DNA of 64,000 nt from Aliiroseovarius crassostreae (GTDB taxonomy: Bacteria > Pseudomonadota > Alphaproteobacteria > Rhodobacterales > Rhodobacteraceae), in the NCBI RefSeq assembly GCF_001307765.1, contig NZ_LKBA01000025.1:62001-126000 (forward strand), read 5' to 3'. Every line of letters begins with the position of its first letter. The stretch's first letter is position 1. A program made the translations under genes and the position numbers. Positions 9,627 to 18,151 of this stretch are shown here, one piece after another. The notes beneath the pieces are model-generated. The model was given only the letters and a program-made list of their open reading frames with translations, searched no databases and was not told where the DNA came from.

Positions 9627-10079
9627 CCGGGGCCTTGGAGCGTTTCCACATTTGGCGGAGTTCAAATTCCCTGCCTCTCGCTGCGCTCGAACGGGATTTT
9701 GAACACGCGCCTGTTTCAACGTTTTGTGGAAGCGCTTTAACGGCACCGGGCCACGCCCAGACGGATCAGCTCGCGCCCTTTCAGACGGGAAATGCCAGAA
9801 ATTCTGGTGGCGGGCCTTGTGGATATACCAGGTTTTGACCAAGGCCGGGTAATGTGACGCAATCAGGTTGGACCATTCGTCAAACTCGGCTGCGCTCAGC
9901 CGGGCGCCAAACCGGAATGGGCCATGAAAGCCAAAGGTTGTTTCGGGTGAGACGCAGACATTGCCGGCGCCAAGAAACATGGTGCAGCTCGACATGCAGA
10001 TGCTGCCGCGAATTTCCACGCTTTGGCCCAGCCGGTTGATGCGCTGGGCATGTGCCGTGAAAAAGTTCCAAACATTGTA
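9618..10079 (-). pseudogene. Decayed COG3904-like (ClpP-fold periplasmic) protein
   Basis: The minus frame stays open from 10079 to 9618. It reads like the central part of COG3904-type alphaproteobacterial proteins: AQRINRLGQSVEIRGSICMS, then SCTMFLGAGNVCVSP and TTFGFHGP, and later a WYIHKARH segment. The frame is stopped by TGA at 10082-10080, so no N-terminal half, signal peptide or ribosome site is present. The last 30 or so codons run through a palindromic repeat (9639-9736) rather than family sequence. It is therefore a truncated remnant. A short expressed protein from the GTG at 10019 is possible but unlikely. Confidence 0.55.
9639..9736. repeat. Long imperfect palindrome downstream of fcl
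   Basis: Outer arms AGCGTTTCCACA (9639-9650) and TGTGGAAGCGCT (9725-9736) differ at one position. Inner arms TTCAAATTCCC (9661-9671) and GGGATTTTGAA (9693-9703) also pair with one mismatch. Together they could fold into a hairpin of nearly 100 nt. This resembles a MITE or REP-type element and overlaps the 3' end of the decayed COG3904-like gene. Confidence 0.55.
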
Positions 10080-10114
10080 TCACCTCACGTGATTGATGAG
10101 GTGTCCTCACCTCA

Positions 10115-10136
10115 CACACCGACCCTCATCGGTGTG
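10115..10136. other. Perfect 8-bp hairpin
   Basis: CACACCGA and TCGGTGTG flank a 6-nt loop. A second inverted pair, CACCTCA and TGAGGTG (10081-10103), lies just to the left. Both sit at the truncated 5' end of the decayed gene. There is no T run, so this is not a typical intrinsic terminator. Confidence 0.4.
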
Positions 10137-10179
10137 GCAAGGAGTAGAGCAGGGAAACGCCCGCAACATCAGTAGGTTT

Positions 10180-10228
10180 CGAGCGTTTCGCCTTATCATT
10201 GTGTCTCAACAATAAGTCGAAACACTTT
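10180..10228. repeat. 49-bp palindromic repeat, family A, copy 1
   Basis: Two 22-nt arms surround the loop TGTCT. The right arm ends CGAAACACTTT and the left carries GTTTCGCCTTAT. The same loop and arms recur at 49471-49519, where pairing is nearly perfect. This copy has several arm mismatches and looks older. It lies in a 720-bp stretch between fcl and the OPX gene that otherwise holds only the decayed gene and hairpins. Confidence 0.65.
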
Positions 10229-10346
10229 AAGAAAGAATTGATCGAGCGGGCAGGGTGAGAGGGAGATCGGAGGAAAGACCTTCGCATCCTACTGAAAATA
10301 TTATGACTTTATAAACCACGTGAAGGGGTCTTGCCCCGCACAGCGG

Positions 10347-11708
10347 TCAGTTGTTCACGGCATTTGCCCCGATGCTGATCAGACTGGGAGAGATCTGGTC
10401 GATGGTGCGGCTCCAGCGTGTCACGGGTTGTTCTGCCACAAAAATCACGTCATTCGGGCGCAGCTCAAAGCGGGCGGCCAGCGCCAGATTTGCGGCGTTG
10501 CGAAGGTCAAGCTGCCAGGCGGTCAGGGCGTTGAACTCCATCGGATCATGTGATCCCCGCAACACGTAAACATGGCGTGGATCAGCGGTTTTGATGGACA
10601 GGCCGTTTGCGCCTTTGAAAATCGCATCCGCCAGGCTGGCCTGACGGCCGAGGGGCAGATCCATGCGGCCTTGTGATTTCACCTCGCCGGTAAGATACAC
10701 ATAATCGCGGTCAACCGCGTCCAGACGGACCTTGTCCAGATAGGTGCGACGCTGCTCCTCCAGCTCGTTGCGGCGCAGGGCAATCTCGGTGGTCAGGTTG
10801 CTGAGGGCGGCGCCGCGGCTGGCTTGTCGAAACTCAGCCAGCTGAATTTGCTGCCGGAAATAGGCTTCGGCCTGATCAAGGTCGTATCTGTCATCTACAA
10901 ACAGGCTGTCACCGGCCAGAAGCGGAAGCTCCCCCAGCCGCGCATCGGCAAAGAGCTGTTCGAGCGGGATCTGGTAGATGGTTCCGTCCCGATACAGTCG
11001 AACCGAACTGTATTCAGGCGTTCGTGTCGTGGCCCCCCCGACCTGCGCCAGAGCTTCCTTCAGCCGCAGTGGGGACAGGGTGATCGGCAGCACGCCGGGT
11101 TTGGCCACAGCGCCGCCAAGGGAGACTTTCTTTGAGTTGAACTCGGTGATTTCCAGGCTGAAAGTCGGGTCGATCTGGGCTTTGACAAGACGTTGAAACA
11201 AGAGGGCCTCAGCGTCCTGCAAGGTGAGGCCCGCAATCTCGACCCGGCCGATATCGGCAATGGCGATGCTGCCATCATCCTGAACCGTATAGCCCTGCCG
11301 ACTGTTCTGGGCGGCCAGAAGGCCGGTCAGCTGCTCCACCGATGTGCCGGTGGGGGTGGCCAGCAGAACCACATCCCCGACACCAATTCGGTAGGGGGCG
11401 GGTTTGCGGGCCGGGGGCAGGCGTGTTTCCAGTGCGTCTGGCCGGGTTGGGGCCGCATGGATCGGGGCCGGGGCCGGGCCGCCGCCGTATAAAGAACCGG
11501 CAGTCCCCGCACTGGAATGAAAGGCCGCGGGCAGTTCGCGGGGTGTATAGGGGGATCGGTTGGCCAGAAGAACATTCTGCGCCGTGATCGGCAGGACGCG
11601 TACTTTGTTGCCATCTGCCGTGCCTTCAACCACGCGTGAACTGTGATAGGCCGCACCGCAAGAGGAGAGCAATCCAATCGCCAGCAGAATAGACAAGTGT
11701 TTCCGCAT
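10347..11708 (-). CDS. Polysaccharide export outer-membrane lipoprotein (OPX/Wza-like)
   Basis: This 453-aa protein has a lipoprotein signal (MRKHLSILLAIGLLSSCGAA, lipobox LSSC). It is followed by the Poly_export domain (YRIGVGDVVLLATPTG, about residues 115-135) and SLBB-type beta-grasp repeats (GAVAKPGVLPITLSPLRLKE and a second GEVKSQGRMDLPLG). It should form the outer-membrane channel for the polysaccharide together with the Wzc-like protein encoded two genes upstream. The ATG at 11708 follows AAAGGAAGAG, and 44 upstream open codons were dropped. A GC hairpin just after the stop may end transcription. Confidence 0.93.
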   Translation of the reverse strand: MRKHLSILLAIGLLSSCGAAYHSSRVVEGTADGNKVRVLPITAQNVLLANRSPYTPRELPAAFHSSAGTAGSLYGGGPAPAPIHAAPTRPDALETRLPPARKPAPYRIGVGDVVLLATPTGTSVEQLTGLLAAQNSRQGYTVQDDGSIAIADIGRVEIAGLTLQDAEALLFQRLVKAQIDPTFSLEITEFNSKKVSLGGAVAKPGVLPITLSPLRLKEALAQVGGATTRTPEYSSVRLYRDGTIYQIPLEQLFADARLGELPLLAGDSLFVDDRYDLDQAEAYFRQQIQLAEFRQASRGAALSNLTTEIALRRNELEEQRRTYLDKVRLDAVDRDYVYLTGEVKSQGRMDLPLGRQASLADAIFKGANGLSIKTADPRHVYVLRGSHDPMEFNALTAWQLDLRNAANLALAARFELRPNDVIFVAEQPVTRWSRTIDQISPSLISIGANAVNN

Positions 11709-11894
11709 CTCTCTTCCTTTCACACGCAGCTTGGGAGAAGTGGTAATACAAGTCAAAGGGCAATATCCATGATTGATTTCAGCTTGTGGGATGCGGGCGT
11801 CGCTGGGGCCGATGTAGGTGACGCAGCGGAAATTCAGCAAGGCGCCGATCAGCCTGTGGTGACCGGCGGATGGGGCCGATCATGGCGTGTGGGA

Positions 11895-12185
11895 TCAGTT
11901 ATTGACCGTTGAGGTGGTCGAAGTTGTGGCCCCTCCCCCTCCTGCGGCCAGTGCAACTGCCCCGACCGCACCCAATGCCGGTGCAATCCTGAAGAAAACG
12001 TTCTGAACCTCCCCGGCAGGGGGCAGGTTCACCACCTCATCCGCAGGCCCCTTATGGGCGGTAGGCGTGCAATCAGGGGTTTCAGCCGGGCAGGGAACCC
12101 CGTCCGGTGCGGGCGCTTGCTGGGCTGTGGCCAGGCTGGCAGAGAGCGCCAGCGAGAGGGTCAGGAGGAAAGAAGCAATACGCAT
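11895..12185 (-). CDS. Small exported protein with a glycine-rich, serine/threonine tail
   Basis: This 96-aa protein has a clear Sec signal peptide (MRIASFLLTLSLALSASLAT, then AQQ). A short region with two cysteines (PCPAETPDC) follows, then a hydrophobic segment (FFRIAPALGAVGAVALAAGG) and the tail GATTSTTSTVNN. The family is not recognised. Its place between the Wzc-like and OPX genes, on the same strand, suggests an accessory part of the export machinery or a surface peptide. The hydrophobic segment could anchor it in a membrane. Confidence 0.7.
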   Translation of the reverse strand: MRIASFLLTLSLALSASLATAQQAPAPDGVPCPAETPDCTPTAHKGPADEVVNLPPAGEVQNVFFRIAPALGAVGAVALAAGGGGATTSTTSTVNN

Positions 12186-12317
12186 GGTGACCTGCTGTCT
12201 CTGATCAAAGCAAACCCGATCGGGCGCCCTGAGCTGCATGAATGGGGCTACATTGCGCCGCGAAGCAACGTTGCGGCAAAGTACCTAAAAAACACGACTT
12301 GGCCCACTATAACGTGA

Positions 12318-12335
12318 TGCAATTCCAGAATTGCA
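12318..12335. promoter_or_regulatory. Perfect palindrome upstream of the export genes (candidate operator)
   Basis: TGCAATTC-CA-GAATTGCA is an 18-bp perfect inverted repeat in the A+T-rich spacer between the Wzc-like gene and the small exported protein. Its position suits an operator for the small-protein/OPX transcript. The binding protein is unknown. Confidence 0.4.
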
Positions 12336-12401
12336 ATAATTCACGCCCCCACACGCCCTGATCGCTTCACCCTCTGTCGCGGTTCATGGTCAAAGGGGTG
12401 G

Positions 12402-14489
12402 TTAGTTGGTGTAATAGCTGTTGCCATAGGCCCCGTAGCGCCCCTGGCCATATCGCTTCATCTTCTTTCCGTCGATCTGGTTCAGAACCAGCCCGCCAAC
12501 CGGTTGACCGACGGATGAGAGCATCCGAAGGGCATCTTTGATCTGCTCTTTCGGGGTCTGATCCCACCGCACGGTGAACAGGATCAGATCGACAGAAGGG
12601 GCGATCACTCTTGCGTCCGGCACCACGAGGACCGGGGGGGTATCGATAAGGATATGGTCGTATGTGCTGCGTGCCAGCTCAAGGAAATCGCGGAATTTCT
12701 GCGAAGACAACACATCCGCCGCATTCACCTCACCCGGTTCGCCGATCAGGATATCGGCCTGAAGGGCGGGGTCTTTGATGATTGCCTCCTCCAGCGTGGA
12801 TGCCCCCGAAAGAACGCTGAGCAGACCCACCGGTGCCCCGCGGTCCAGATAGTCACTGAACACGAGGCGGCGCATGTCGCCCTCAACCAAAAGCACCTTC
12901 TTCCCCATGCCCACAAGGTTCTGTGCCAGGGCGAAAGAGATGGTGGTTTTCCCCTCGTCGGGCAGGGATGAGGTGGACAGGATAACCTGTGGCGGCGCGT
13001 CAAGGTTGGACAGCAGGACAGAGGTGCGCAGGTTGCGAATGGCTTCCGCTGCGGCTGAACTGGGGCGGTTTTTCAGATAGGTCACGGCCTCCCGGCGGGA
13101 TTTTGTCGGCAAAAGCGGGATTTGCCCCATCACGGACAGGCCGGTTTCAAGCTCCAGCTCAGATGCGGTGCGAAAACTGTTCCGGGTCGCGTTTCGGATC
13201 ACCGCGCCGCCCGTGCCAAGCAACAGGCCAAGCACAGCAGACATGACCAATATCAGGGATTTCTTCGGCTCAGACGGAAGGTTTGGAACCACCGCGTTTG
13301 ACAGGATCCGACTGTCCGCCTGCTGGATCCCCTCCTGTGCCGAGTTTTCTTTCAGCCGGCTCAGGAAATATTCATAAAGCAGCCGGTTTGCCTCCGCCTC
13401 ACGGGTCAGGTGCTGCAACTCGATCAGATCGTCGGATTGGGTTGCGATGCGCTGCTCCAGCTCGGTTATGCCCTTGCCCAGCGCCTCGGCCTGGGCCTGG
13501 ATCCGCTGGGACTGAAGCGTTGCGCGCGACAAAATGAGGTCAAACCGCTGATCAAATCCGTCGCTTGCGCCCTCGGTCTGGAAAAGGCGGGTCAGGCGGG
13601 CATCCCCGGCCTGCTCGGATTTCTCCTGCGCGGGGGCCGTGATCAAAGAGCGCAGAAGATTGGTCCGCCCGCTTGCCTCATCCATTTCGCCCTGAAGGGT
13701 CTCGGCGCGGTTTCGCATGTCCTTCAATTGGCGATCCAGCGCCAGAACGGTTTCCCGGCTGACCACATCGGTGCGCGCGGTAAACGCGGCCACTCTGGCT
13801 TCGGCATCTTCCAGCTGGATTTTCAAATCCGCCACCCGCTGGCTCAGCCAGTCGGAGGCCTCTTTCGTGGCGTCGAATTTCACATCCATCTGATAGAGGA
13901 TGTATTGCCTTGCGATCTGATCTGCCAATGCGGCGGATTTGGCACCGCTTTCCGTCTCGACCGTGATTTGCAGCACGTCGGTCTTGGGCAGGTTATGGGC
14001 CCGCATGGCCGCAAGCAGCGCATTGATGGCGCGCCGTTCAGCGGCGGCCGGGCTGTTGTCGACGGGGGCACTGCCAAACAGCCAGCCCCTCACGCGGGCC
14101 GTCAGGCCGGGTGATTGCAGGGCATCGTTGAATTCCGGGTCCTGCGTCAGGTTCTCCGCAAAGACCACCCGTTGCAGCAGGCGGCGACTTTTCAGCACTT
14201 CCACCTCGGTGTTGATCTCTTGCGTGCTGGACCCGAGGCTGGGCAGAGAGCCCCCCAGATCCACCAGTTGTCGCCCGGATGTGTCAAGCAACAGGACGCT
14301 GGTGGCGCGGTATTTCGGTGTTGCAATCTGGTAGGCATAGGTGGCGCCCAGCGCGACACATAAAAGGGTCACCGCCGCGATCAGCCGTTTCTGTCGCCAC
14401 AGGGATCGGAACATCTCACCCAGATCAGCAAATTCCTCCGCACCGCTGGCAGGGGGGGCACCTGTGATATTATGGACTGTCTTGTTCAT
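12402..14489 (-). CDS. Wzc-like polysaccharide copolymerase with BY-kinase domain
   Basis: This protein of about 695 aa has an N-terminal Wzz domain between two membrane helices (LIAAVTLLCVALGATYAY and LILVMSAVLGLLLGTGG). A long coiled-coil-rich periplasmic region lies between the helices. The cytoplasmic ATPase has the Walker A' motif STSSLPDEGKTT (about residues 505-515), a GDMRR motif and ILIDTPPVLVVPDA. The last 20 residues contain five tyrosines (RYGQGRYGAYGNSYYTN), the autophosphorylation cluster of bacterial tyrosine kinases. It controls polymer length and export with the OPX protein. The start is taken as ATG 14489, with 14513 as an alternative. Confidence 0.93.
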   Translation of the reverse strand: MNKTVHNITGAPPASGAEEFADLGEMFRSLWRQKRLIAAVTLLCVALGATYAYQIATPKYRATSVLLLDTSGRQLVDLGGSLPSLGSSTQEINTEVEVLKSRRLLQRVVFAENLTQDPEFNDALQSPGLTARVRGWLFGSAPVDNSPAAAERRAINALLAAMRAHNLPKTDVLQITVETESGAKSAALADQIARQYILYQMDVKFDATKEASDWLSQRVADLKIQLEDAEARVAAFTARTDVVSRETVLALDRQLKDMRNRAETLQGEMDEASGRTNLLRSLITAPAQEKSEQAGDARLTRLFQTEGASDGFDQRFDLILSRATLQSQRIQAQAEALGKGITELEQRIATQSDDLIELQHLTREAEANRLLYEYFLSRLKENSAQEGIQQADSRILSNAVVPNLPSEPKKSLILVMSAVLGLLLGTGGAVIRNATRNSFRTASELELETGLSVMGQIPLLPTKSRREAVTYLKNRPSSAAAEAIRNLRTSVLLSNLDAPPQVILSTSSLPDEGKTTISFALAQNLVGMGKKVLLVEGDMRRLVFSDYLDRGAPVGLLSVLSGASTLEEAIIKDPALQADILIGEPGEVNAADVLSSQKFRDFLELARSTYDHILIDTPPVLVVPDARVIAPSVDLILFTVRWDQTPKEQIKDALRMLSSVGQPVGGLVLNQIDGKKMKRYGQGRYGAYGNSYYTN

Positions 14490-14738
14490 CCCGCATCCCG
14501 ACTGCATGATCATGTGTCCGGCGTCGCAAGGCGGGTCATGCCTGTAAGGCTCAATGCCCGTCAGCCTTGCCCGGTGCAGCCAGATACTGCTTCTTCTCTA
14601 AACGACCTTGCGATGTTTCGAAAGAAAGTTTTGCAACCAAGGGATGCTCTTCCCTGTCTTGGGGCCTTCAGGAGGTCAGGCAAATCGCCTGCCCCCCCCA
14701 CGGGATCTGCCGGGTATTTGCGATAAGGGAAGAGACGC

Positions 14739-14815
14739 TGGCGACCCCGGCAGGATTCGAACCTGCAACCTGCCCCTTAGGAGGGGGCTGCTCTATCCAG
14801 TTGAGCCACGGGGCC
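14739..14815 (-). tRNA. tRNA-Arg (anticodon CCT)
   Basis: The minus strand folds as a full cloverleaf of 77 nt: acceptor GGCCCCG with CGGGGTC, D-arm GCTC/GAGC, anticodon stem GCCCC/GGGGC with loop CTCCTAA (anticodon CCT), T-arm GCAGG-TTCGAAT-CCTGC, and an encoded CCA. It reads AGG codons. It marks the right border of the exopolysaccharide locus. No attachment-site duplication was seen beside it. Confidence 0.96.
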
Positions 14816-14859
14816 GCGTTGGTGCCTGCCAGTCGTCTAATCTGCGGGGCACGGGATGT

Positions 14860-15927
14860 CTAGCGTCGCTTCAGTGTCTCGCCGGGTTCGATCTTGGGGG
14901 CAAGTTCCACCCGTTCGCCACCGGCAACTCCCCCGTCCTGGGCGCGCTCGGCGATGATTCTTGCAGCGGCACGCCCGATTTCAAGCCTGCAGGCATCCAT
15001 CGTGGCCAGTCGGCGCGGCAGCCCCTCCAGCAACTCCACCCCGTTAAAGCCCGCAAGCCCCAGTTTGCCCGGCACGTCGATGCCTTTGTCGAGGCAGTAA
15101 AGCAGCCCGCCGGCGCCGATCATGTCATTGGAATAATACAGAAAATCCAGATCGGGGGAGCGGGTCAGAATGGTTTCGGTCATCTCGCGTCCCTTGGCCA
15201 GAGCGGATCCGCCCTCATAAAACTCCTGATCCATGATCTCGATGCCCTCTTTCGCCAGCGCCTCGGTGAAGCCTTCAAACCGTTTGCGGGCGCGGTGATC
15301 CAGCGGCATCTTGGTGCCGAGAAAACCGATATTGCGATAGCCTGCCTTGAGGATCGCCTTGGCCATCATCCGGCCAGCGCGGCGATGTGAAATGCCGACA
15401 CAGGCGTCGATGGCGGGCCCGTCCGTATCCATGATTTCCACCACTGGAATTCCTGCCGCGCGCAGCATCGCCTTGGCGTTTTCGCTGTGTTCCAACCCTG
15501 CGATGATCACGCCGGAGGGGCGCCAGGACAACATCTCGTAAAGCACTTTTTCTTCGCGCTCCGGGTCATATTTGGTCACGCCGAACACCGGCTGCAAAGG
15601 GGTTTCATCCAGCACCTGATTGATGCCCGTCAGCACTTCGGGAAACACCATATTCGACAGCGACGGGATGATCACCGCAACCAGATTTACCCGTTGTGAG
15701 GCCAGTGCGCCGGCAATTTTATTGGGCACGTAGCCCAGTTCCTTTGCCGCGGCGAGGACCTTTTCCCGCGTGGCCTGACTGACATCCCCGCGATTGCGCA
15801 ACACCCGGCTGACCGTCATCTCACTGACGCCAGAGGCTTCGGAAACGTCGCGCAGGGTCAGGGGGCGGCGGTTTGCGGAAGGGGCGGGGGAGGTCTTCGG
15901 ATCAGTCAAAGCAGGCACCTTTCTCAA
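14860..15927 (-). CDS. LacI-family transcriptional regulator
   Basis: This 355-aa protein has an N-terminal helix-turn-helix and hinge (LTLRDVSEASGVSEMTVSRV, about residues 22-45). A periplasmic-binding-protein-like effector domain follows, starting NLVAVIIPSLSNMVFPEVL. The pattern resembles the gluconate-repressor (GntR) branch of the LacI family. The ligand is unknown, probably a sugar acid or sugar. Two TGTTAG-type sites lie just upstream, suggesting autoregulation. No sugar catabolic operon is adjacent, so other targets may lie elsewhere. Confidence 0.9.
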   Translation of the reverse strand: MRKVPALTDPKTSPAPSANRRPLTLRDVSEASGVSEMTVSRVLRNRGDVSQATREKVLAAAKELGYVPNKIAGALASQRVNLVAVIIPSLSNMVFPEVLTGINQVLDETPLQPVFGVTKYDPEREEKVLYEMLSWRPSGVIIAGLEHSENAKAMLRAAGIPVVEIMDTDGPAIDACVGISHRRAGRMMAKAILKAGYRNIGFLGTKMPLDHRARKRFEGFTEALAKEGIEIMDQEFYEGGSALAKGREMTETILTRSPDLDFLYYSNDMIGAGGLLYCLDKGIDVPGKLGLAGFNGVELLEGLPRRLATMDACRLEIGRAAARIIAERAQDGGVAGGERVELAPKIEPGETLKRR

Positions 15928-15942
15928 ATTCGGTGCCTATAG

Positions 15943-16000
15943 TGTTAGCGTCTGATATCTGATCCGCAAAGCCAAATTTTATTGAATGTTAGTTCTAACA
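15943..16000. promoter_or_regulatory. Candidate LacI/GntR-type operators
   Basis: TGTTAGTTCTAACA (15987-16000) is a perfect 14-bp inverted repeat. A related site, TGTTAGCGTCTGATA, starts at 15943. Both lie between the regulator start and the 3' end of the phosphatase gene. E. coli GntR sites also carry ATGTTA half-sites, so autoregulation is plausible. Confidence 0.5.
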
Positions 16001-16018
16001 AAACCTTACTGGATCTGA

Positions 16019-16786
16019 TCAAAGTAACCCTGCGACAAGGGCGTGGTGAATGTCGGGGTTCCCGGCCACCAGCCCATTGATCATCGGGGTCGGATTGTTG
16101 AAACGCACCAGCCCCGCGCGGCGGTCGCTCACATCGCCGCCAGCTTCTTCGACAATCAGGTTTCCAGCGGCAATGTCCCATTCCCAAGTGCCGCGCAGGC
16201 TCATCATTGCATCAAACCGCCCCTCGGCCACCAAAGCCAGACGATACGCAAGGGATGAACGGAAGGCGCGGGTTACCGGCGGGGCCTTGGCCCCTTTCCA
16301 GAACCACGGGTCCAGGTTGGGTTTGGCGGCAAGCACGGTGGCACCGTCAATATCATGCCGGTCGGAAACGCGCAGGGGCGTGCCGTTCAGCGTGGCCCCC
16401 TTGCCCCGTTCGGCAGCATAAAGCTTGTCGGCGGCGGGCAGGTAAACCACTGCGGCCTGCACAATTCCGCCCTTGGCCACGGCCAGCGAATGGGACCAGT
16501 GATAGGCCCCTTCGATAAAGGCGCGCGTGCCGTCGATCGGATCGACGATAAACACATGCTCGGCATCAAGCCGCGCCTTGTCATCCTCGGTCTCCTCGGA
16601 CAGCCACGCGTAATTGCGCGCTGCCAGCAATTCGCCATGCAGCATGCGGTCAACGGCAAGGTCGGCTTCGGTCACCGGCCCCTGATCCCCCTCCTTGTGC
16701 CAGACCTCCGGGTCGTCCTGAAAGAACCCCAATGAGATCTCGCCCGCCGCCCGTGCCGCATTTATCAGAAGGTCGAGGTCGCCCAC
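16019..16786 (-). CDS. Inositol monophosphatase / CysQ-family phosphatase
   Basis: This 255-aa protein has the metal-site motifs of the family: GPVTEADLAVDRML, then SEETEDD, then the signature DPIDGTRAFIEG (about residue 82), and WEWDIAAGNLIVEEAGG near the C-terminus. Members hydrolyse inositol phosphates, 3'-phosphoadenosine phosphates or sugar phosphates. The sequence alone does not decide. A CysQ-like role in removing PAP would fit a sulfotransferase in the genome but is speculative. The GTG start follows the pmbA stop directly. Confidence 0.88.
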   Translation of the reverse strand: MGDLDLLINAARAAGEISLGFFQDDPEVWHKEGDQGPVTEADLAVDRMLHGELLAARNYAWLSEETEDDKARLDAEHVFIVDPIDGTRAFIEGAYHWSHSLAVAKGGIVQAAVVYLPAADKLYAAERGKGATLNGTPLRVSDRHDIDGATVLAAKPNLDPWFWKGAKAPPVTRAFRSSLAYRLALVAEGRFDAMMSLRGTWEWDIAAGNLIVEEAGGDVSDRRAGLVRFNNPTPMINGLVAGNPDIHHALVAGLL

Positions 16787-18151
16787 TTACGCCCCCGCAA
16801 GTGTCATGCCATCCACCAGCAGGCTGGGCACCAGACGGCTCAGATGCGGTTCGGCGTCATTGGCAGGCACGAGGGTGCGCAGCATCTCGATCAGGTTGCC
16901 CGCGATGGTGCATTCATTGACCGGATAGGCAATCTCGCCGTTTTCCACCCAGAACCCGGACGCCCCGCGCGAATAATCCCCTGTGGTCGGGTTGATGGTT
17001 GATCCGATCATCGAGGTGACAATCAGCCCGGTCCCCATCTCGCGGATCAGGTCTTCGCGGCTTTGTGGGCCCTGTGTCAGGGCCACGTTGGAAATCGACG
17101 GGCCGGGCGGTGAGGAGGTGCCGCGCGACGCACTTGCCGTGCTCTCCATCCCAAGCTTGTCTGCCGTGGCCAGATCCAGCGTCCAGCCGGTCAGCACGCC
17201 CGCGTCAATGATCTTGCGGCGGCGGGTCGCCAACCCTTCGCCGTCAAAGGGCCGCGACCCGGTGATCCGGGGGCGCAGCGGGTCTTCGATCAGGTCAAGC
17301 CCAGCGGGTAGCACCTCTTTGCCCAGCAGATCCCGCGCCCAGCTGGACCCGCGCGCGATCATCGCCCCATTGGTGGCGGCAAGCAGATGCCCGATCAGCG
17401 AGGCCGAGACGCGTTCGTCATACAGCACCGGAAAAGCACCCGTGGGGGGCTTCTTTGCCCCGGCCATGGCAACGGTGCGTTCCCCCGCCTTGGTGCCGAT
17501 GTCTTCGGGAGAGGGAAGGTCGGCCTGAAACACTCGCATTTCCCCGGCATAGTCCCGTTCCATATTGGCGCCTTCCCCGGTGATTGCCACCACCGAGGTA
17601 CCCCGGTTGGTGCGCCCATAGCCACCGGAAAACCCGTTTGAGGTCATCAGGTGGAACTGGTGCCGCCCATACCCACCCGAGGCCGACGACACCTGCGTCA
17701 CCCCCTTCACGGCAAGCGCTGCCGCCTCCGCCTCTGCCGCATCGCGTTCAAGCGCCGCCGGGTCCGGTTCATCGGATGGATCCGCCAGTTCCAGCGCGGC
17801 CAGATCCCATTCCTTTGCAAGTTCATCGGCCCGTGCCAGCCGGATATGCGGATCTTCGGGGGCCTCTTTTGCCATCGCCACCGCGCGTTCGGCCATCGCC
17901 GCGATCGTTTCGGCGGACGTGTCCGAGGCCGAGACGATGGCCTGCCGCTGGCCGATCAGGACCCGCAGGCCAATATCCACCCCCTCTGAACGCTCTGCAT
18001 GTTCCAGCTTGCCGCCCAGCACGTCGATGGACACCGAGGTGCCATCCACCGCCAGCGCATCCGCCTGATCGGCGCCCGCGCGCCTTGCCGCGGCGAGCAG
18101 CTGTTCGGTCAGGGTCTCAAGCTTGGAATTGTCCGTGTCGGGCCGGGTCAT
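16787..18151 (-). CDS. pmbA: TldD/PmbA-family metalloprotease subunit PmbA (TldE)
   Basis: This 454-aa protein matches the PmbA/TldE half of the TldD-TldE protease in length and layout. It has an N-terminal GGKLEHAERSEGVDIGLRVL, a central HLMTSNGFSGGYGRTNRGTS, and a C-terminal GDYSRGASGFWVENGEIAYP followed by EMLRTLVPAND. TldD/TldE degrades unfolded peptides and matures some modified peptides, and the TldE half lacks the catalytic metal. The start follows AGGAGCGCCC. It is directly followed by the phosphatase gene, which is common in this order. Confidence 0.93.
   Translation of the reverse strand: MTRPDTDNSKLETLTEQLLAAARRAGADQADALAVDGTSVSIDVLGGKLEHAERSEGVDIGLRVLIGQRQAIVSASDTSAETIAAMAERAVAMAKEAPEDPHIRLARADELAKEWDLAALELADPSDEPDPAALERDAAEAEAAALAVKGVTQVSSASGGYGRHQFHLMTSNGFSGGYGRTNRGTSVVAITGEGANMERDYAGEMRVFQADLPSPEDIGTKAGERTVAMAGAKKPPTGAFPVLYDERVSASLIGHLLAATNGAMIARGSSWARDLLGKEVLPAGLDLIEDPLRPRITGSRPFDGEGLATRRRKIIDAGVLTGWTLDLATADKLGMESTASASRGTSSPPGPSISNVALTQGPQSREDLIREMGTGLIVTSMIGSTINPTTGDYSRGASGFWVENGEIAYPVNECTIAGNLIEMLRTLVPANDAEPHLSRLVPSLLVDGMTLAGA

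Noticed and set aside
14739-14815. tRNA-Arg as an integration site for a genomic island
   Set aside because: No integrase and no repeated tRNA 3' end were seen in the window.
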